From positions 248,001-312,000 of the forward strand of contig NZ_FMVW01000005.1 of the NCBI RefSeq assembly GCF_900102695.1: a stretch of 64,000 nt of DNA. Direction: 5' to 3'. This DNA comes from Afifella marina DSM 2698. Lineage in GTDB: Bacteria; Pseudomonadota; Alphaproteobacteria; Rhizobiales; Afifellaceae. The position numbers and the translations under genes were made by a program. This document shows, one piece after another, positions 43,318 through 50,850 of this stretch (within the stretch, counting starts at the first letter, position 1; the number at the start of each line of letters is the position of its first letter). The notes under the pieces are model-generated. The model searched no databases, was not told the origin of the DNA, and was given only the letters and a program-made list of their open reading frames with translations.

Positions 43318-44058
43318 CTACTTCTTCAGGCAGTCGATATGCGGCCCGGCCGCGGCGGCGCGACGGGCAAAGAGCCTGGCGAGATCGCGCGTCACCGGGC
43401 CGGGATTGGCCGGGTTGCGCAGGTCCGGGGCCGGCAGGGTTGCGGCGAGACGTGCCCCTTCGGCTCGTGTGAGGCTTGCCGCAGGGCGGTTGAAATAATG
43501 CTGGGCCGCAGCCTCGGCGCCGTAGATGCCGCGGTCCCATTCGACGACATTCAGGTAGATTTCCAGAATGCGCCGCTTCGACAGGACGAAATCGGCATAG
43601 AGTGCGAGCGGAAATTCCACCGCCTTGCGGACGTAAGAGCGGCTCGGCCACAAAAACAGGTTCTTGACCGTCTGCATGGTGATGGTGCTGGCGCCGCGCA
43701 TTTCGCCGCCTTTCTGCGCCTCGCGCCAGGCGGCGCGCAATTCGCCGAGATCGATGCCGTGATGGCGGCAGAATTTTGCGTCCTCGGCCATCACCACCGC
43801 ATTGACGAGATTGGGGGAGATATCGTCGAGGGGGACCCATCTGCGCTCAATTGGCGCGCCGCCGAGACGCTTGACCAGCATCAGCGTGGTTACCGGCGGG
43901 TTGACGATGGAATAGATCGGAATGAGAAAAAGCGGCAGGCACAGGACAAGGAGGAGCGTCAGGACGAGACGACGAAACCAGGATCGGCGCCGCTTGCGTG
44001 GCCGCATCTCCTCCGGCTCCGCCCCGCGGGGTGCTGTCGCGTTGCTTTCTTCCGTCAT
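43318..44058 (-). CDS. mtgA: Monofunctional biosynthetic peptidoglycan transglycosylase
   Basis: MtgA polymerises lipid II into glycan strands without a transpeptidase domain. ATG 44058 gives 246 residues; a TTG at 44067 would add three. A basic tail precedes a single TM helix (about 29-50) and a GT51 domain with AEDAKFCRHHGID (catalytic Glu), GGEMRGASTITMQTVKNLFLW and KRRILEIYLNVVEWDRGIYG. The C-terminus is normal. It is divergent from ispA with a 52-nt gap between starts. Confidence 0.95.
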   Translation of the reverse strand: MTEESNATAPRGAEPEEMRPRKRRRSWFRRLVLTLLLVLCLPLFLIPIYSIVNPPVTTLMLVKRLGGAPIERRWVPLDDISPNLVNAVVMAEDAKFCRHHGIDLGELRAAWREAQKGGEMRGASTITMQTVKNLFLWPSRSYVRKAVEFPLALYADFVLSKRRILEIYLNVVEWDRGIYGAEAAAQHYFNRPAASLTRAEGARLAATLPAPDLRNPANPGPVTRDLARLFARRAAAAGPHIDCLKK

Positions 44059-44110
44059 TGCCTGCAACTGATCTCTGTGCCGTCCTCACCTTCCTGCTTG
44101 CTGCAAAATC

Positions 44111-45034
44111 ATGACAATCACAACATCAGCAAATCCCAGCCGCTTTCTTCCGGTCCACACCGCGTTTGTCGAGCGCCTCAACGGCGAGCTCGACGCCGTC
44201 TTACAGCCTGAGCGGCTCGATGCCGTCGGGGCCGCGCCGGAGCGCCTCATTGCGGCCATGCGCCATGCGCTTCTTGCCGGCGGCAAGCGGCTCAGACCCT
44301 TCCTCCTCAGCGAAACGGCGCGCCTTTTCGGCAGCGACGACGAGTTTCTCCGGGCCGGTGCGGCGGTTGAATGCCTGCACACCTATTCGCTCATCCACGA
44401 CGATCTGCCGGCGATGGACAATGACGATCTTCGTCGCGGTCTGCCGACCGTGCACCGCGCCTTCGACGAGGCGACGGCCATTCTCGCCGGCGACACGCTT
44501 CTCACTTTGTCGTTCCAGCTTCTCGCCGATCCTGAGACGCATGCGGATGCCATGGTGCGTTCCGAACTCGTCTTGATGCTTGCGAAGGCGACCGGGGCGG
44601 GCGGCATGGCGGGCGGCCAGATGCTCGATCTCGCCGCCGAACATGCGACGCTGACCGCCGATCAGGTGCGCAATCTGCAGGCCATGAAGACCGGGGCGCT
44701 CATTGCCGTCTCCTGCGAGATGGGTGCCTGCCTCGCCGGTGCGGGCGGGGAGGATCGGGCCGTGGCGCGCGATTTCGGTGCGGCGCTCGGCCTTGCCTTC
44801 CAGATCGCCGACGATCTCATCGACAAGCAATCGACGAGCGAGGAGGCCGGCAAGGCGACGGGCAAGGACGAGGCGGCCGGCAAGGCGACGCTCGTGCATC
44901 TTCTGGGCGCGGAGGAAGCACGCCGGCTTCTCGATGCCACCATCGCCGAGGCGGAGACGATGATGGGCCGCTACGGCGAACGCGGCGAAACGCTGGTGGC
45001 GGCCGCCCGCTTCATCGCCCAGCGCAGCCACTGA
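44111..45034 (+). CDS. ispA: Polyprenyl diphosphate synthase (farnesyl diphosphate synthase type)
   Basis: The enzyme condenses IPP with allylic diphosphates. The 307-residue protein has GGKRLRPF, the first Asp-rich motif DDLPAMDNDDLRRG, and the second DDLIDKQ. Two residues between the Asp in the first motif and the aromatic residues before it (HTYSLIHDD) suit a C15 type I FPP synthase. GKATGKDEAAGKATL is a family feature and not a recent duplication. It is divergent from mtgA. Confidence 0.94.
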   Translation: MTITTSANPSRFLPVHTAFVERLNGELDAVLQPERLDAVGAAPERLIAAMRHALLAGGKRLRPFLLSETARLFGSDDEFLRAGAAVECLHTYSLIHDDLPAMDNDDLRRGLPTVHRAFDEATAILAGDTLLTLSFQLLADPETHADAMVRSELVLMLAKATGAGGMAGGQMLDLAAEHATLTADQVRNLQAMKTGALIAVSCEMGACLAGAGGEDRAVARDFGAALGLAFQIADDLIDKQSTSEEAGKATGKDEAAGKATLVHLLGAEEARRLLDATIAEAETMMGRYGERGETLVAAARFIAQRSH

Positions 45035-45051
45035 GCTGTCGAGATTCCGCC

Positions 45052-45099
45052 TGCTGCGGCGTTCGCCCGGCATGGCGTTCGTCTGGCATGGCGTTCGGG
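45052..45099 (+). repeat. Three 16-bp imperfect tandem units after ispA
   Basis: Units at 45052-45067, 45068-45083 and 45084-45099 share GGC(A)TGGCGTTCG-like cores (consensus about CGGCATGGCGTTCGTC). They start 18 nt after the ispA stop, in the 276-nt gap before the aldo/keto reductase gene, which holds no other convincing feature. Confidence 0.6.
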
Positions 45100-45310
45100 G
45101 CCTGAGGCGGGTCTCTTCGGCCGGCCAGGGCGCGGCTCTACGCGCCCGGCAACAACGTTCCTGCGGATTTTGTGAGGAGCGTTTTTGTTGAATTTTTTTA
45201 ATGGGGCGGTCGGTTCCGTAACCGCTGGGGCGGTCTATCTCTCTTGCCATCGGACATTTTGCGGCCGCATCGATCAGCTCGATGCCGGCCGCCAGCAATG
45301 GAGTTTTCAG

Positions 45311-46261
45311 ATGAACAAGCGGCTTTTGGGACGAACCGGGCTTGAGATTTCTCCCGTCGTCTTCGGCGGCAACGTCTTCGGATGGACGGCGGACGAGGCG
45401 ACGAGCTTCGACCTTCTCGACAGGATGCTCGATCTCGGCCTCAACACGATCGATACGGCGGATGTCTATTCGGCCTGGGTGGACGGCAACAAGGGCGGTG
45501 AATCGGAAGCGATCATCGGCAAATGGCTGAAGGCCGACCCGTCACGGCGCGACAAGATCGTTCTCTTCACCAAGGTCGGCTCGGAGATGGGCGAGGGCAA
45601 GAAGGGCCTGTCGGAGCGCTGGATCACGCAGGCGGTCGAGGATTCGCTCGCACGTCTCAACACCGATCATATCGACCTTTATTTCTCGCACTGGCCGGAT
45701 GCCGACACGCCCTATGAGGAGACGCTCGGCGCCTATGACAAGCTTCTGAAGGCGGGCAAGATCCGTGCCGTCGGGGCCTCCAATCTCGACGCCGCGCAGC
45801 TTGGCGAAGCGCTGAAGGTGGCCGAAGACAAGGGCCTGCCGCGCTACGACGTGCTGCAGCCGGAATACAATCTCTACGATCGCTCGAAATTCGACGGGGC
45901 ATTGCGCGATCTCGTCATGCGCGAAGAGATCGGTGTCGTGACCTATTTCAGCCTCGCTTCCGGTTTCCTTTCGGGCAAGTACCGCTCCAAAGAGGATCTC
46001 TCGAAGAGCAAGCGCGGCGCCGGTGTCGAAAAATATCTCGATGATCGCGGCATGCGCATTCTCGATGCGCTCGACAAAGTGGGCGCGGCCCATGAGGCGA
46101 AGCCGGCCGAGGTGGCGCTTGCCTGGGTGATCGCGCGAAAGGGCGTGACGGCGCCGATTGCCAGTGCAACGAGCCGCGAGCAGCTGCAGAGCCTCGCCAA
46201 GGCGGCGGAGTTGCAGCTTTCGGCCGAGGATGTCCGCACGCTGGACGAGGCGAGCCGCTGA
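45311..46261 (+). CDS. Aldo/keto reductase
   Basis: The 316-residue TIM barrel enzyme starts at ATG 45311. Family marks: LGRTGLEISPVVFGGN, DTADVYSAW (catalytic Asp and Tyr), KVGSEMG with the catalytic Lys position, HIDLYFSHWPD with His, GASN and LASGFLSGKYRS, plus the NADP site around APIASATSREQL. It is of the class that acts on aldehydes and quinone-like substrates; the physiological substrate is unknown. Confidence 0.93.
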   Translation: MNKRLLGRTGLEISPVVFGGNVFGWTADEATSFDLLDRMLDLGLNTIDTADVYSAWVDGNKGGESEAIIGKWLKADPSRRDKIVLFTKVGSEMGEGKKGLSERWITQAVEDSLARLNTDHIDLYFSHWPDADTPYEETLGAYDKLLKAGKIRAVGASNLDAAQLGEALKVAEDKGLPRYDVLQPEYNLYDRSKFDGALRDLVMREEIGVVTYFSLASGFLSGKYRSKEDLSKSKRGAGVEKYLDDRGMRILDALDKVGAAHEAKPAEVALAWVIARKGVTAPIASATSREQLQSLAKAAELQLSAEDVRTLDEASR

Positions 46262-46300
46262 GGCCGGGGCCTCTCGGCCTGGGTTTCATGGGGTGACGGG

Positions 46301-46330
46301 GATCAGAGAACCGATGGCGGTTCTCTGATC
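46301..46330. terminator. Strong hairpin between convergent genes
   Basis: A perfect 13-bp stem (GATCAGAGAACCG at 46301-46313, CGGTTCTCTGATC at 46318-46330) with a 4-nt loop sits between the converging aldo/keto reductase and DenD-like genes. It lacks a U-run, so it is a likely but atypical bidirectional terminator. Confidence 0.6.
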
Positions 46331-46353
46331 CTCAAAAGCGTCAGGGAGCCGCG

Positions 46354-47337
46354 TCAGGCGAGGATTGGCGGCTTGCCGCCGTGCTCGTCCTCGATATGGG
46401 CGCGCACGATGCCCGCGAAATCGCTCTCGGCCTCAAAGCCGTGGTCGCGGGCGCGGCGGGCCGCAATGTTCGCCGGCCAATTGTGGACGAAGCCTTGGAT
46501 CGTCGCGTCCGGCTCTTTGCGAATGAGCGCGACGACCTTGTCGCCGCCGATCTCCCGGAGCGCGGCGATTTCCTCGCCCACGCTGGCACTGACGCCTGGC
46601 ATGGCGAGCGCGCGGTGGCCTTTGAGCGCTTCCGTATCCATCGTTGCCGCGTGGAGGAAAAAGTCTACCGCCGAGCGCGGGCTTGCGAAAAAGTGCCGGA
46701 CATCCTCGCCGACCGGAAGGACCGTCTCTTCGCCCTTCAACGGCTCGCGGATGATCGAGGAGAAGAAGCCGGATGCGGCGCGGTTCGGTTTGCCGGGGCG
46801 CACGCAGATCGTCGGCAGGCGCAGCGAGATGCCATCGAGGATCCCGCGGCGGCTGTAATCGCTGACGAGCAATTCGCCCATCGCCTTTGCCGTGCCGTAG
46901 CTCGTGAGGGGGTGCAGTTCGACATCGTCCGGGATCGGATCCGCGAAGGGCGGTCCGTAGACGGCGATCGAGGAGGCGAAGACGACGCGGGGCGCGTAAT
47001 TGGCGCGGCGGATCGCTTCCAGAAGCGCCCGCGTGCCATCGAGATTGACGCGATAGCCTTTGTCGAGGTCGGCCTCCGCCTCGCCGGAGACGACGGCCGC
47101 GAGATGGATGACGACGTCCGGGCGTTCAGCCATCACATGCTCGATCAGGGCATGATCGGTCATATCCCCGACGACCGGGAAGATCGCGGTTTCCTCAGAA
47201 CCGTAAGTGTGCGGCTCGACGATGTCCTGAAGCGTGATCTTGGTCACCGGCCTGCCGCCGAGCGAGCCCGTTGTGACGAGGTTCTCGGCAATCTTGCGTC
47301 CGATCATGCCGGCGGCACCGGTGATGAGAATGTGCAT
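46354..47337 (-). CDS. NAD-dependent epimerase/dehydratase, D-erythronate dehydrogenase-like (DenD)
   Basis: The 327-residue extended SDR starts at ATG 47337 (MHILITGAAGMIGRKIAENLV) behind AAGGAGCC. The catalytic set is in VFASSIAVYG and YGTAKAMGELL. LRLPTICVRPGKPNRAASGFFSSIIREPL and VRHFFASPRSAVDFFLHA are typical of the DenD group, which oxidises D-erythronate C2. A full catabolic operon (otnK/otnC-like) is not next to it, so the substrate is inferred only. Confidence 0.85.
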   Translation of the reverse strand: MHILITGAAGMIGRKIAENLVTTGSLGGRPVTKITLQDIVEPHTYGSEETAIFPVVGDMTDHALIEHVMAERPDVVIHLAAVVSGEAEADLDKGYRVNLDGTRALLEAIRRANYAPRVVFASSIAVYGPPFADPIPDDVELHPLTSYGTAKAMGELLVSDYSRRGILDGISLRLPTICVRPGKPNRAASGFFSSIIREPLKGEETVLPVGEDVRHFFASPRSAVDFFLHAATMDTEALKGHRALAMPGVSASVGEEIAALREIGGDKVVALIRKEPDATIQGFVHNWPANIAARRARDHGFEAESDFAGIVRAHIEDEHGGKPPILA

Positions 47338-47381
47338 GGCGGCTCCTTGTTTTTCTGGGCCGCCCGGGCGGGCAGCCTTCC

Positions 47382-48059
47382 TCACGCCGTCTTGCGGAAA
47401 TCCTGAAGGCGGCGAAGTTGTTTCCCGTCTTCGTCAAAATTCTTCGGATCGAGCCAGGAGGTGAGCGCGGCGCGGCGCGCCGGCCATTCGCTGTCGATGA
47501 TGGAGAACCAGGCCGTGTCGCGGTTGCGGCCCTTCATCACCAGATCCTGGCGGAAGATGCCTTCGAAGGTGAAGCCGAGCCTTTCAGCCGCACTTCGGGA
47601 GGCGGCATTGGCTGCGTCGCATTTCCATTCGTAGCGGCGATAGCGCAGATCGTCGAAGACGTGGCTCGCCATCAGCGCCATCGCCTCGGTCCCGCCGGCG
47701 CTGTTTTGCAGAAGCGGCGAATAGGCGATGGAGCCGACTTCGGTCGAGCCGTGATCGGGGCGGTTGCGCATATAACTCGCCATGCCGACGATCTTGCCGT
47801 CGGAGAGGCGGCGGATGACGAGCGTGCGCCAGCCGCCTTCGGTGATCGCCTCGGAGAAGACGCGCTCCATGATGTCGGCCGACGCGAAAGGGCCGATCGC
47901 CATATAGCGCCAGATGGCGGCATGGGCGGCGCCGCCGAGCGCGGAAAAAAGACCTTGGCGGTGCGCCGACCAGACGAGCGGCTCGAGCCGAACGCGCCGA
48001 CCCTCCAGCACCTTGTTGCCCGGGAGGGCGCGGGGAGACCAGGAAGTAAGATCAGTCAT
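47382..48059 (-). CDS. GNAT family N-acetyltransferase (RimJ/RimL-like)
   Basis: The 225-residue protein starts at ATG 48059 (or 48062), overlapping the end of the upstream gene by 8-11 nt. GRRVRLEPL at the start, GMASYMRNRPDHGSTEVGSIAYSPLLQNSAGGTEAMALM (acetyl-CoA site), NAASRSAAERLGFTFEGIFRQ and RDTAWFSIIDSEW are the RimJ/RimL pattern. It likely acetylates a small molecule or protein N-terminus. Coupled to the isocitrate-lyase-family gene. Confidence 0.9.
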   Translation of the reverse strand: MTDLTSWSPRALPGNKVLEGRRVRLEPLVWSAHRQGLFSALGGAAHAAIWRYMAIGPFASADIMERVFSEAITEGGWRTLVIRRLSDGKIVGMASYMRNRPDHGSTEVGSIAYSPLLQNSAGGTEAMALMASHVFDDLRYRRYEWKCDAANAASRSAAERLGFTFEGIFRQDLVMKGRNRDTAWFSIIDSEWPARRAALTSWLDPKNFDEDGKQLRRLQDFRKTA

Positions 48060-48876
48060 CATCGTCGAGAGAATGTGAGAAAGCGCCGTCGAGGGTGGAG
48101 GATTTTGCCGCTGCGGAGAAGGCGAAGCGGCGGTGGGTGAGGGCATTGGCGGCGTCGAGAAAGGCCCCGAGTGCCACCTTATTGAGGCCGGAGCCGATCG
48201 AGATACGGCGCACGCCGAGCGCTTCGAGGGCCGCGATGTCGTCGGAGATGCCGCCGACGCCGCCCAGGACGTTGACGGGAACGGAGACGGCGCCGGCGAT
48301 GGCTTCCACCTCCTCTTTCGTGGTGATGCCCGGCGCATAGACGACGTCGGCCCCGGCAGCCTCGAAGGCGCGCAGACGCTTCACCGCTTCGTTGATGGGA
48401 TCAGCGTGGCGGACGAGAAAAGTCTCGGTGCGGCCGGTCAGGACGAAATCGGGATTGGCCTTCGCAGCGGCCTCTTTGGCGGCTTCGAAACGGCGGAGTG
48501 CCTCGTCGAGCGGATAAAGCTCGTCTTGATCTAGATCTTCGATCGAACAGCCGGCGAGACCGCAATCGATCGCCTGACGGATGGTTTCGCCAACCTCTTC
48601 CGGCGTGTCGCCGTAGCCCGATTCGAGATCGCCGTTGACCGGCAGAGAGGTCGCCGAAACGATCGATTGCGCATGGGCGAGTGCCTCCCGCCGGCTCACA
48701 CGGCCGGCGGCATCCGGGCGCCCGAGCGACCAGGCGAGCGCGGCCGAAGAGGTGGCAAGCGCCTCAAAGCCGAGATCGGCGAGGAGCTTTGCCGTGCCCG
48801 CATCCCAGGGATTGGGCATGATGAAGAGCTTGTCGCGGGCGTGCAGAGCACGGAACGTGGCGGCTTTGTCGCTCAT
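48052..48876 (-). CDS. Isocitrate lyase/PEP mutase family protein
   Basis: The 274-residue TIM barrel enzyme has the family features NPWDAGTAKLLADLGFEALATSSAALAWS, DLESGYGDTPEEVGETI, GCSIEDLDQ, and LTGRTETFLV and YAPGI. The KKCGH motif of true isocitrate lyase is missing, so it is probably a carboxy-phosphonate or oxaloacetate/2-methylisocitrate-type lyase. The substrate is undetermined. It is 15 nt downstream of the vapC-like gene on the same strand and overlaps the GNAT gene. Confidence 0.9.
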   Translation of the reverse strand: MSDKAATFRALHARDKLFIMPNPWDAGTAKLLADLGFEALATSSAALAWSLGRPDAAGRVSRREALAHAQSIVSATSLPVNGDLESGYGDTPEEVGETIRQAIDCGLAGCSIEDLDQDELYPLDEALRRFEAAKEAAAKANPDFVLTGRTETFLVRHADPINEAVKRLRAFEAAGADVVYAPGITTKEEVEAIAGAVSVPVNVLGGVGGISDDIAALEALGVRRISIGSGLNKVALGAFLDAANALTHRRFAFSAAAKSSTLDGAFSHSLDDDD

Positions 48877-48891
48877 CTCGCCCCCCTTGGG

Positions 48892-49305
48892 TCACATCGT
48901 GGCCAGGGGTACCATTTCCGCACCGGCGGCAGCAATGAGGTCCGTGTCGAATGTCGCGAGTGGCAGGCTGCGGCGCTGGGCGAGCTCGAGATATGCCGCA
49001 TCATAGACGGTGAGCCGATGGCGCTCCGCAAGCGTCGTGCTCGCCGTCCAGGCCTGGTCGTCGCATTCTGGATCGATCTCGATCGGAAGGGCCGCAAGAT
49101 TGGTTAGCGCCCGATCGCGGAATGCTGTGTCGATCCGCTGTCGACGTATGGCCGTCTGCAGCGCGTTCGCAATCTCGTAGCGCCAGAGAGAGGGGACAAC
49201 GGCCGCTTCGGCGGCGACGCGCTCAAGCAGCACGCGGGATATCTCGGTCTGTTCGTCCTTGAAGAACCAGGAGAGTGCAACTGAGCTGTCGAGGACGAGG
49301 CTCAA
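48892..49305 (-). CDS. Type II toxin, PIN-domain ribonuclease (VapC-like)
   Basis: The 137-residue PIN domain protein has the acidic quartet Asp6 (LVLDSSVAL), Glu44 (WRYEIANAL), Asp102 (VYDAAYLELA) and Asp120/Asp122 (FDTDL). Such toxins cut tRNA or rRNA and are held by their antitoxin. It overlaps the antitoxin gene by 4 nt (ATGA), the standard arrangement. The pair is an accessory unit in an otherwise core region. Confidence 0.92.
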   Translation of the reverse strand: MSLVLDSSVALSWFFKDEQTEISRVLLERVAAEAAVVPSLWRYEIANALQTAIRRQRIDTAFRDRALTNLAALPIEIDPECDDQAWTASTTLAERHRLTVYDAAYLELAQRRSLPLATFDTDLIAAAGAEMVPLATM

Positions 49306-49544
49306 CGTCGTCCTTCACTGACGAGATCTTGTATGTTCAATCCGCCGAGCGAGGCCTGCCTGCCCTGTTCCAGGATGTCGGCAACTGCGGCGCGGATTTG
49401 ATCCCGGTTGGACGTGCCTGTTTCGCGGATGAGACGCGCAACCGGCCGGCCCTGCCGCGTGATGACGATTTCTTCGCCCTTCTCGACACGGTCCAGGAGG
49501 CTGCCAAGTGTATTCTTCGCCTCAAAAGTCCCAGTCTGTCGCAT
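49302..49544 (-). CDS. Type II antitoxin, Phd/YefM-like
   Basis: The 80-residue protein starts with the Phd-type fold (TFEAKNTLGSLLDRVEKGEEIVITRQGRPVARL). The C-terminal part (IRAAVADILEQGRQASLGGLNI) is the toxin-binding arm. It is upstream of vapC and probably represses its own promoter, as in related pairs. Confidence 0.92.
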   Translation of the reverse strand: MRQTGTFEAKNTLGSLLDRVEKGEEIVITRQGRPVARLIRETGTSNRDQIRAAVADILEQGRQASLGGLNIQDLVSEGRR

Positions 49545-49556
49545 CAGACACCCAAT

Positions 49557-49599
49557 AGGCTATGCCTGTTAGAATAAGCGTGGCGCATTGGTTCAACAA
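49557..49599 (-). promoter_or_regulatory. Putative promoter and operator of the toxin-antitoxin pair
   Basis: On the minus strand TTGTTG (49594-49599), a 17-nt spacer and TATTCT (49571-49576) make a weak promoter. A short perfect dyad AGGC-TAT-GCCT (49557-49567) overlaps the predicted start, 12 nt before the antitoxin ATG, where autoregulation would act. Confidence 0.4.
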
Positions 49600-49653
49600 G
49601 ACGGCGTGTCTATAAGTGCTCGTCCGTTTCACGCCAGCTGAAAGCGCGTTTCC

Positions 49654-50850
49654 ATGACCCTCACGACCATTTCCGGCTTCGATCGCATCGGCGAAGAGAA
49701 TGCCTTTGCCGTCCTGGCGCGGGCCGGGGCGCTCGCCGCTGAAGGCCGCGACATCGTCAATCTCGGCATCGGCCAGCCGGATTTCAAAACGCCCGAACAT
49801 ATTGTCGAGGCGGCGGTGAAGGCGCTCAAGGACGGGGCGCATGGCTATACGGATGCGACCGGCATCCTGCCTTTGCGGGAGGCGGTGGCGCGGCGCGTGC
49901 TCGCCACCACCGGCGTCGAGGTCTCGCCAGGAAACGTGATGATCGTGCCGGGGGGCAAGGTGACGATGTTTGCCGCGATCTTGATGTTCGGCGAGCCGGG
50001 CGCGGACATCCTCTATCCCGATCCGGGTTTTCCGATCTATCGCTCGATGATCGAGTTCACCGGCGCGCGGCCGGTGCCGGTGCCGATCCGCGAGGAGAAC
50101 GGTTTCGCCTTTTCAGCCGAGGAGACTTTGTCGCTGCTGACGCCCGACACGCGGCTCGTCATCCTCAATTCGCCGGCCAATCCGACCGGCGGCGTGACGC
50201 CGAAGGCGGAGATCGACAAGCTGGTGGCGGGGCTTGCCGAGAGGCCCGACATCGCCATCCTCTCCGACGAGATCTACGATCAGATGGTCTATGACGGTGA
50301 GAGCCATGTCTCGCTTCTCGCCTATCCGGAGATCGGCGACCGTCTCATTCTTCTCAACGGCTGGTCGAAGACCTGGGCGATGACCGGCTGGCGCATGGGC
50401 TGGTCGATCTGGCCGGATGCGCTTTACGACAAGGTGAGGAAGCTCGCCGTCAACGCCTGGTCCTGCGTCAACGCCCCGGCGCAATATGCCGGGATTGCCG
50501 CGATCGACGGACCGCAGGATGCGGCAGACGAGATGATCGCCGCTTTCGATCGCCGGCGCGGCGTCGTCACCGAGCTTTTGAACGAACTGCCGGGCGTCTC
50601 CTGCATCACGCCGAAAGGCGCCTTCTATGCCTTTCCGAATATTTCCAAGACGGGCTTCAAGGCGAAGCCGCTCGCGTCCGCGCTTCTGGAAGAGGCGGGC
50701 GTCGCGTTGATCGGCGGGCCGGATTTCGGCGTCCACGGCGAAGGCTATGTGCGCGTCTCCTACGCCAATTCGGAGGAGAACATCCGCCGTGCGGTCGATC
50801 GGATCGGCGATTTTCTGACGGGCGCCAAGGCCCGCCAGATCAGCGCGTGA
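49654..50850 (+). CDS. PLP-dependent aminotransferase (class I/II, aspartate type)
   Basis: The 398-residue enzyme has IGQPDFKTPEHI, GYTDATGILPLREAV, NSPANPTGG, LSDEIYDQMVYDG and the PLP-lysine motif NGWSKTWAMTGWRMG, all of aspartate-like aminotransferases. The exact amino donor is unknown. Its last 11 nt overlap the end of the convergent TRAP dctM gene. Close neighbours on the other strand are TRAP transporter genes and the VapBC pair. Confidence 0.92.
   Translation: MTLTTISGFDRIGEENAFAVLARAGALAAEGRDIVNLGIGQPDFKTPEHIVEAAVKALKDGAHGYTDATGILPLREAVARRVLATTGVEVSPGNVMIVPGGKVTMFAAILMFGEPGADILYPDPGFPIYRSMIEFTGARPVPVPIREENGFAFSAEETLSLLTPDTRLVILNSPANPTGGVTPKAEIDKLVAGLAERPDIAILSDEIYDQMVYDGESHVSLLAYPEIGDRLILLNGWSKTWAMTGWRMGWSIWPDALYDKVRKLAVNAWSCVNAPAQYAGIAAIDGPQDAADEMIAAFDRRRGVVTELLNELPGVSCITPKGAFYAFPNISKTGFKAKPLASALLEEAGVALIGGPDFGVHGEGYVRVSYANSEENIRRAVDRIGDFLTGAKARQISA

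Noticed and set aside
44845-44890. Apparent tandem duplication GKATGKDEAAGKAT in ispA
   Set aside because: Both GKAT blocks are normal conserved parts of rhizobial FPP synthases (the GK(x)TGKD and AGKAT segments), so this is not a recent duplication.
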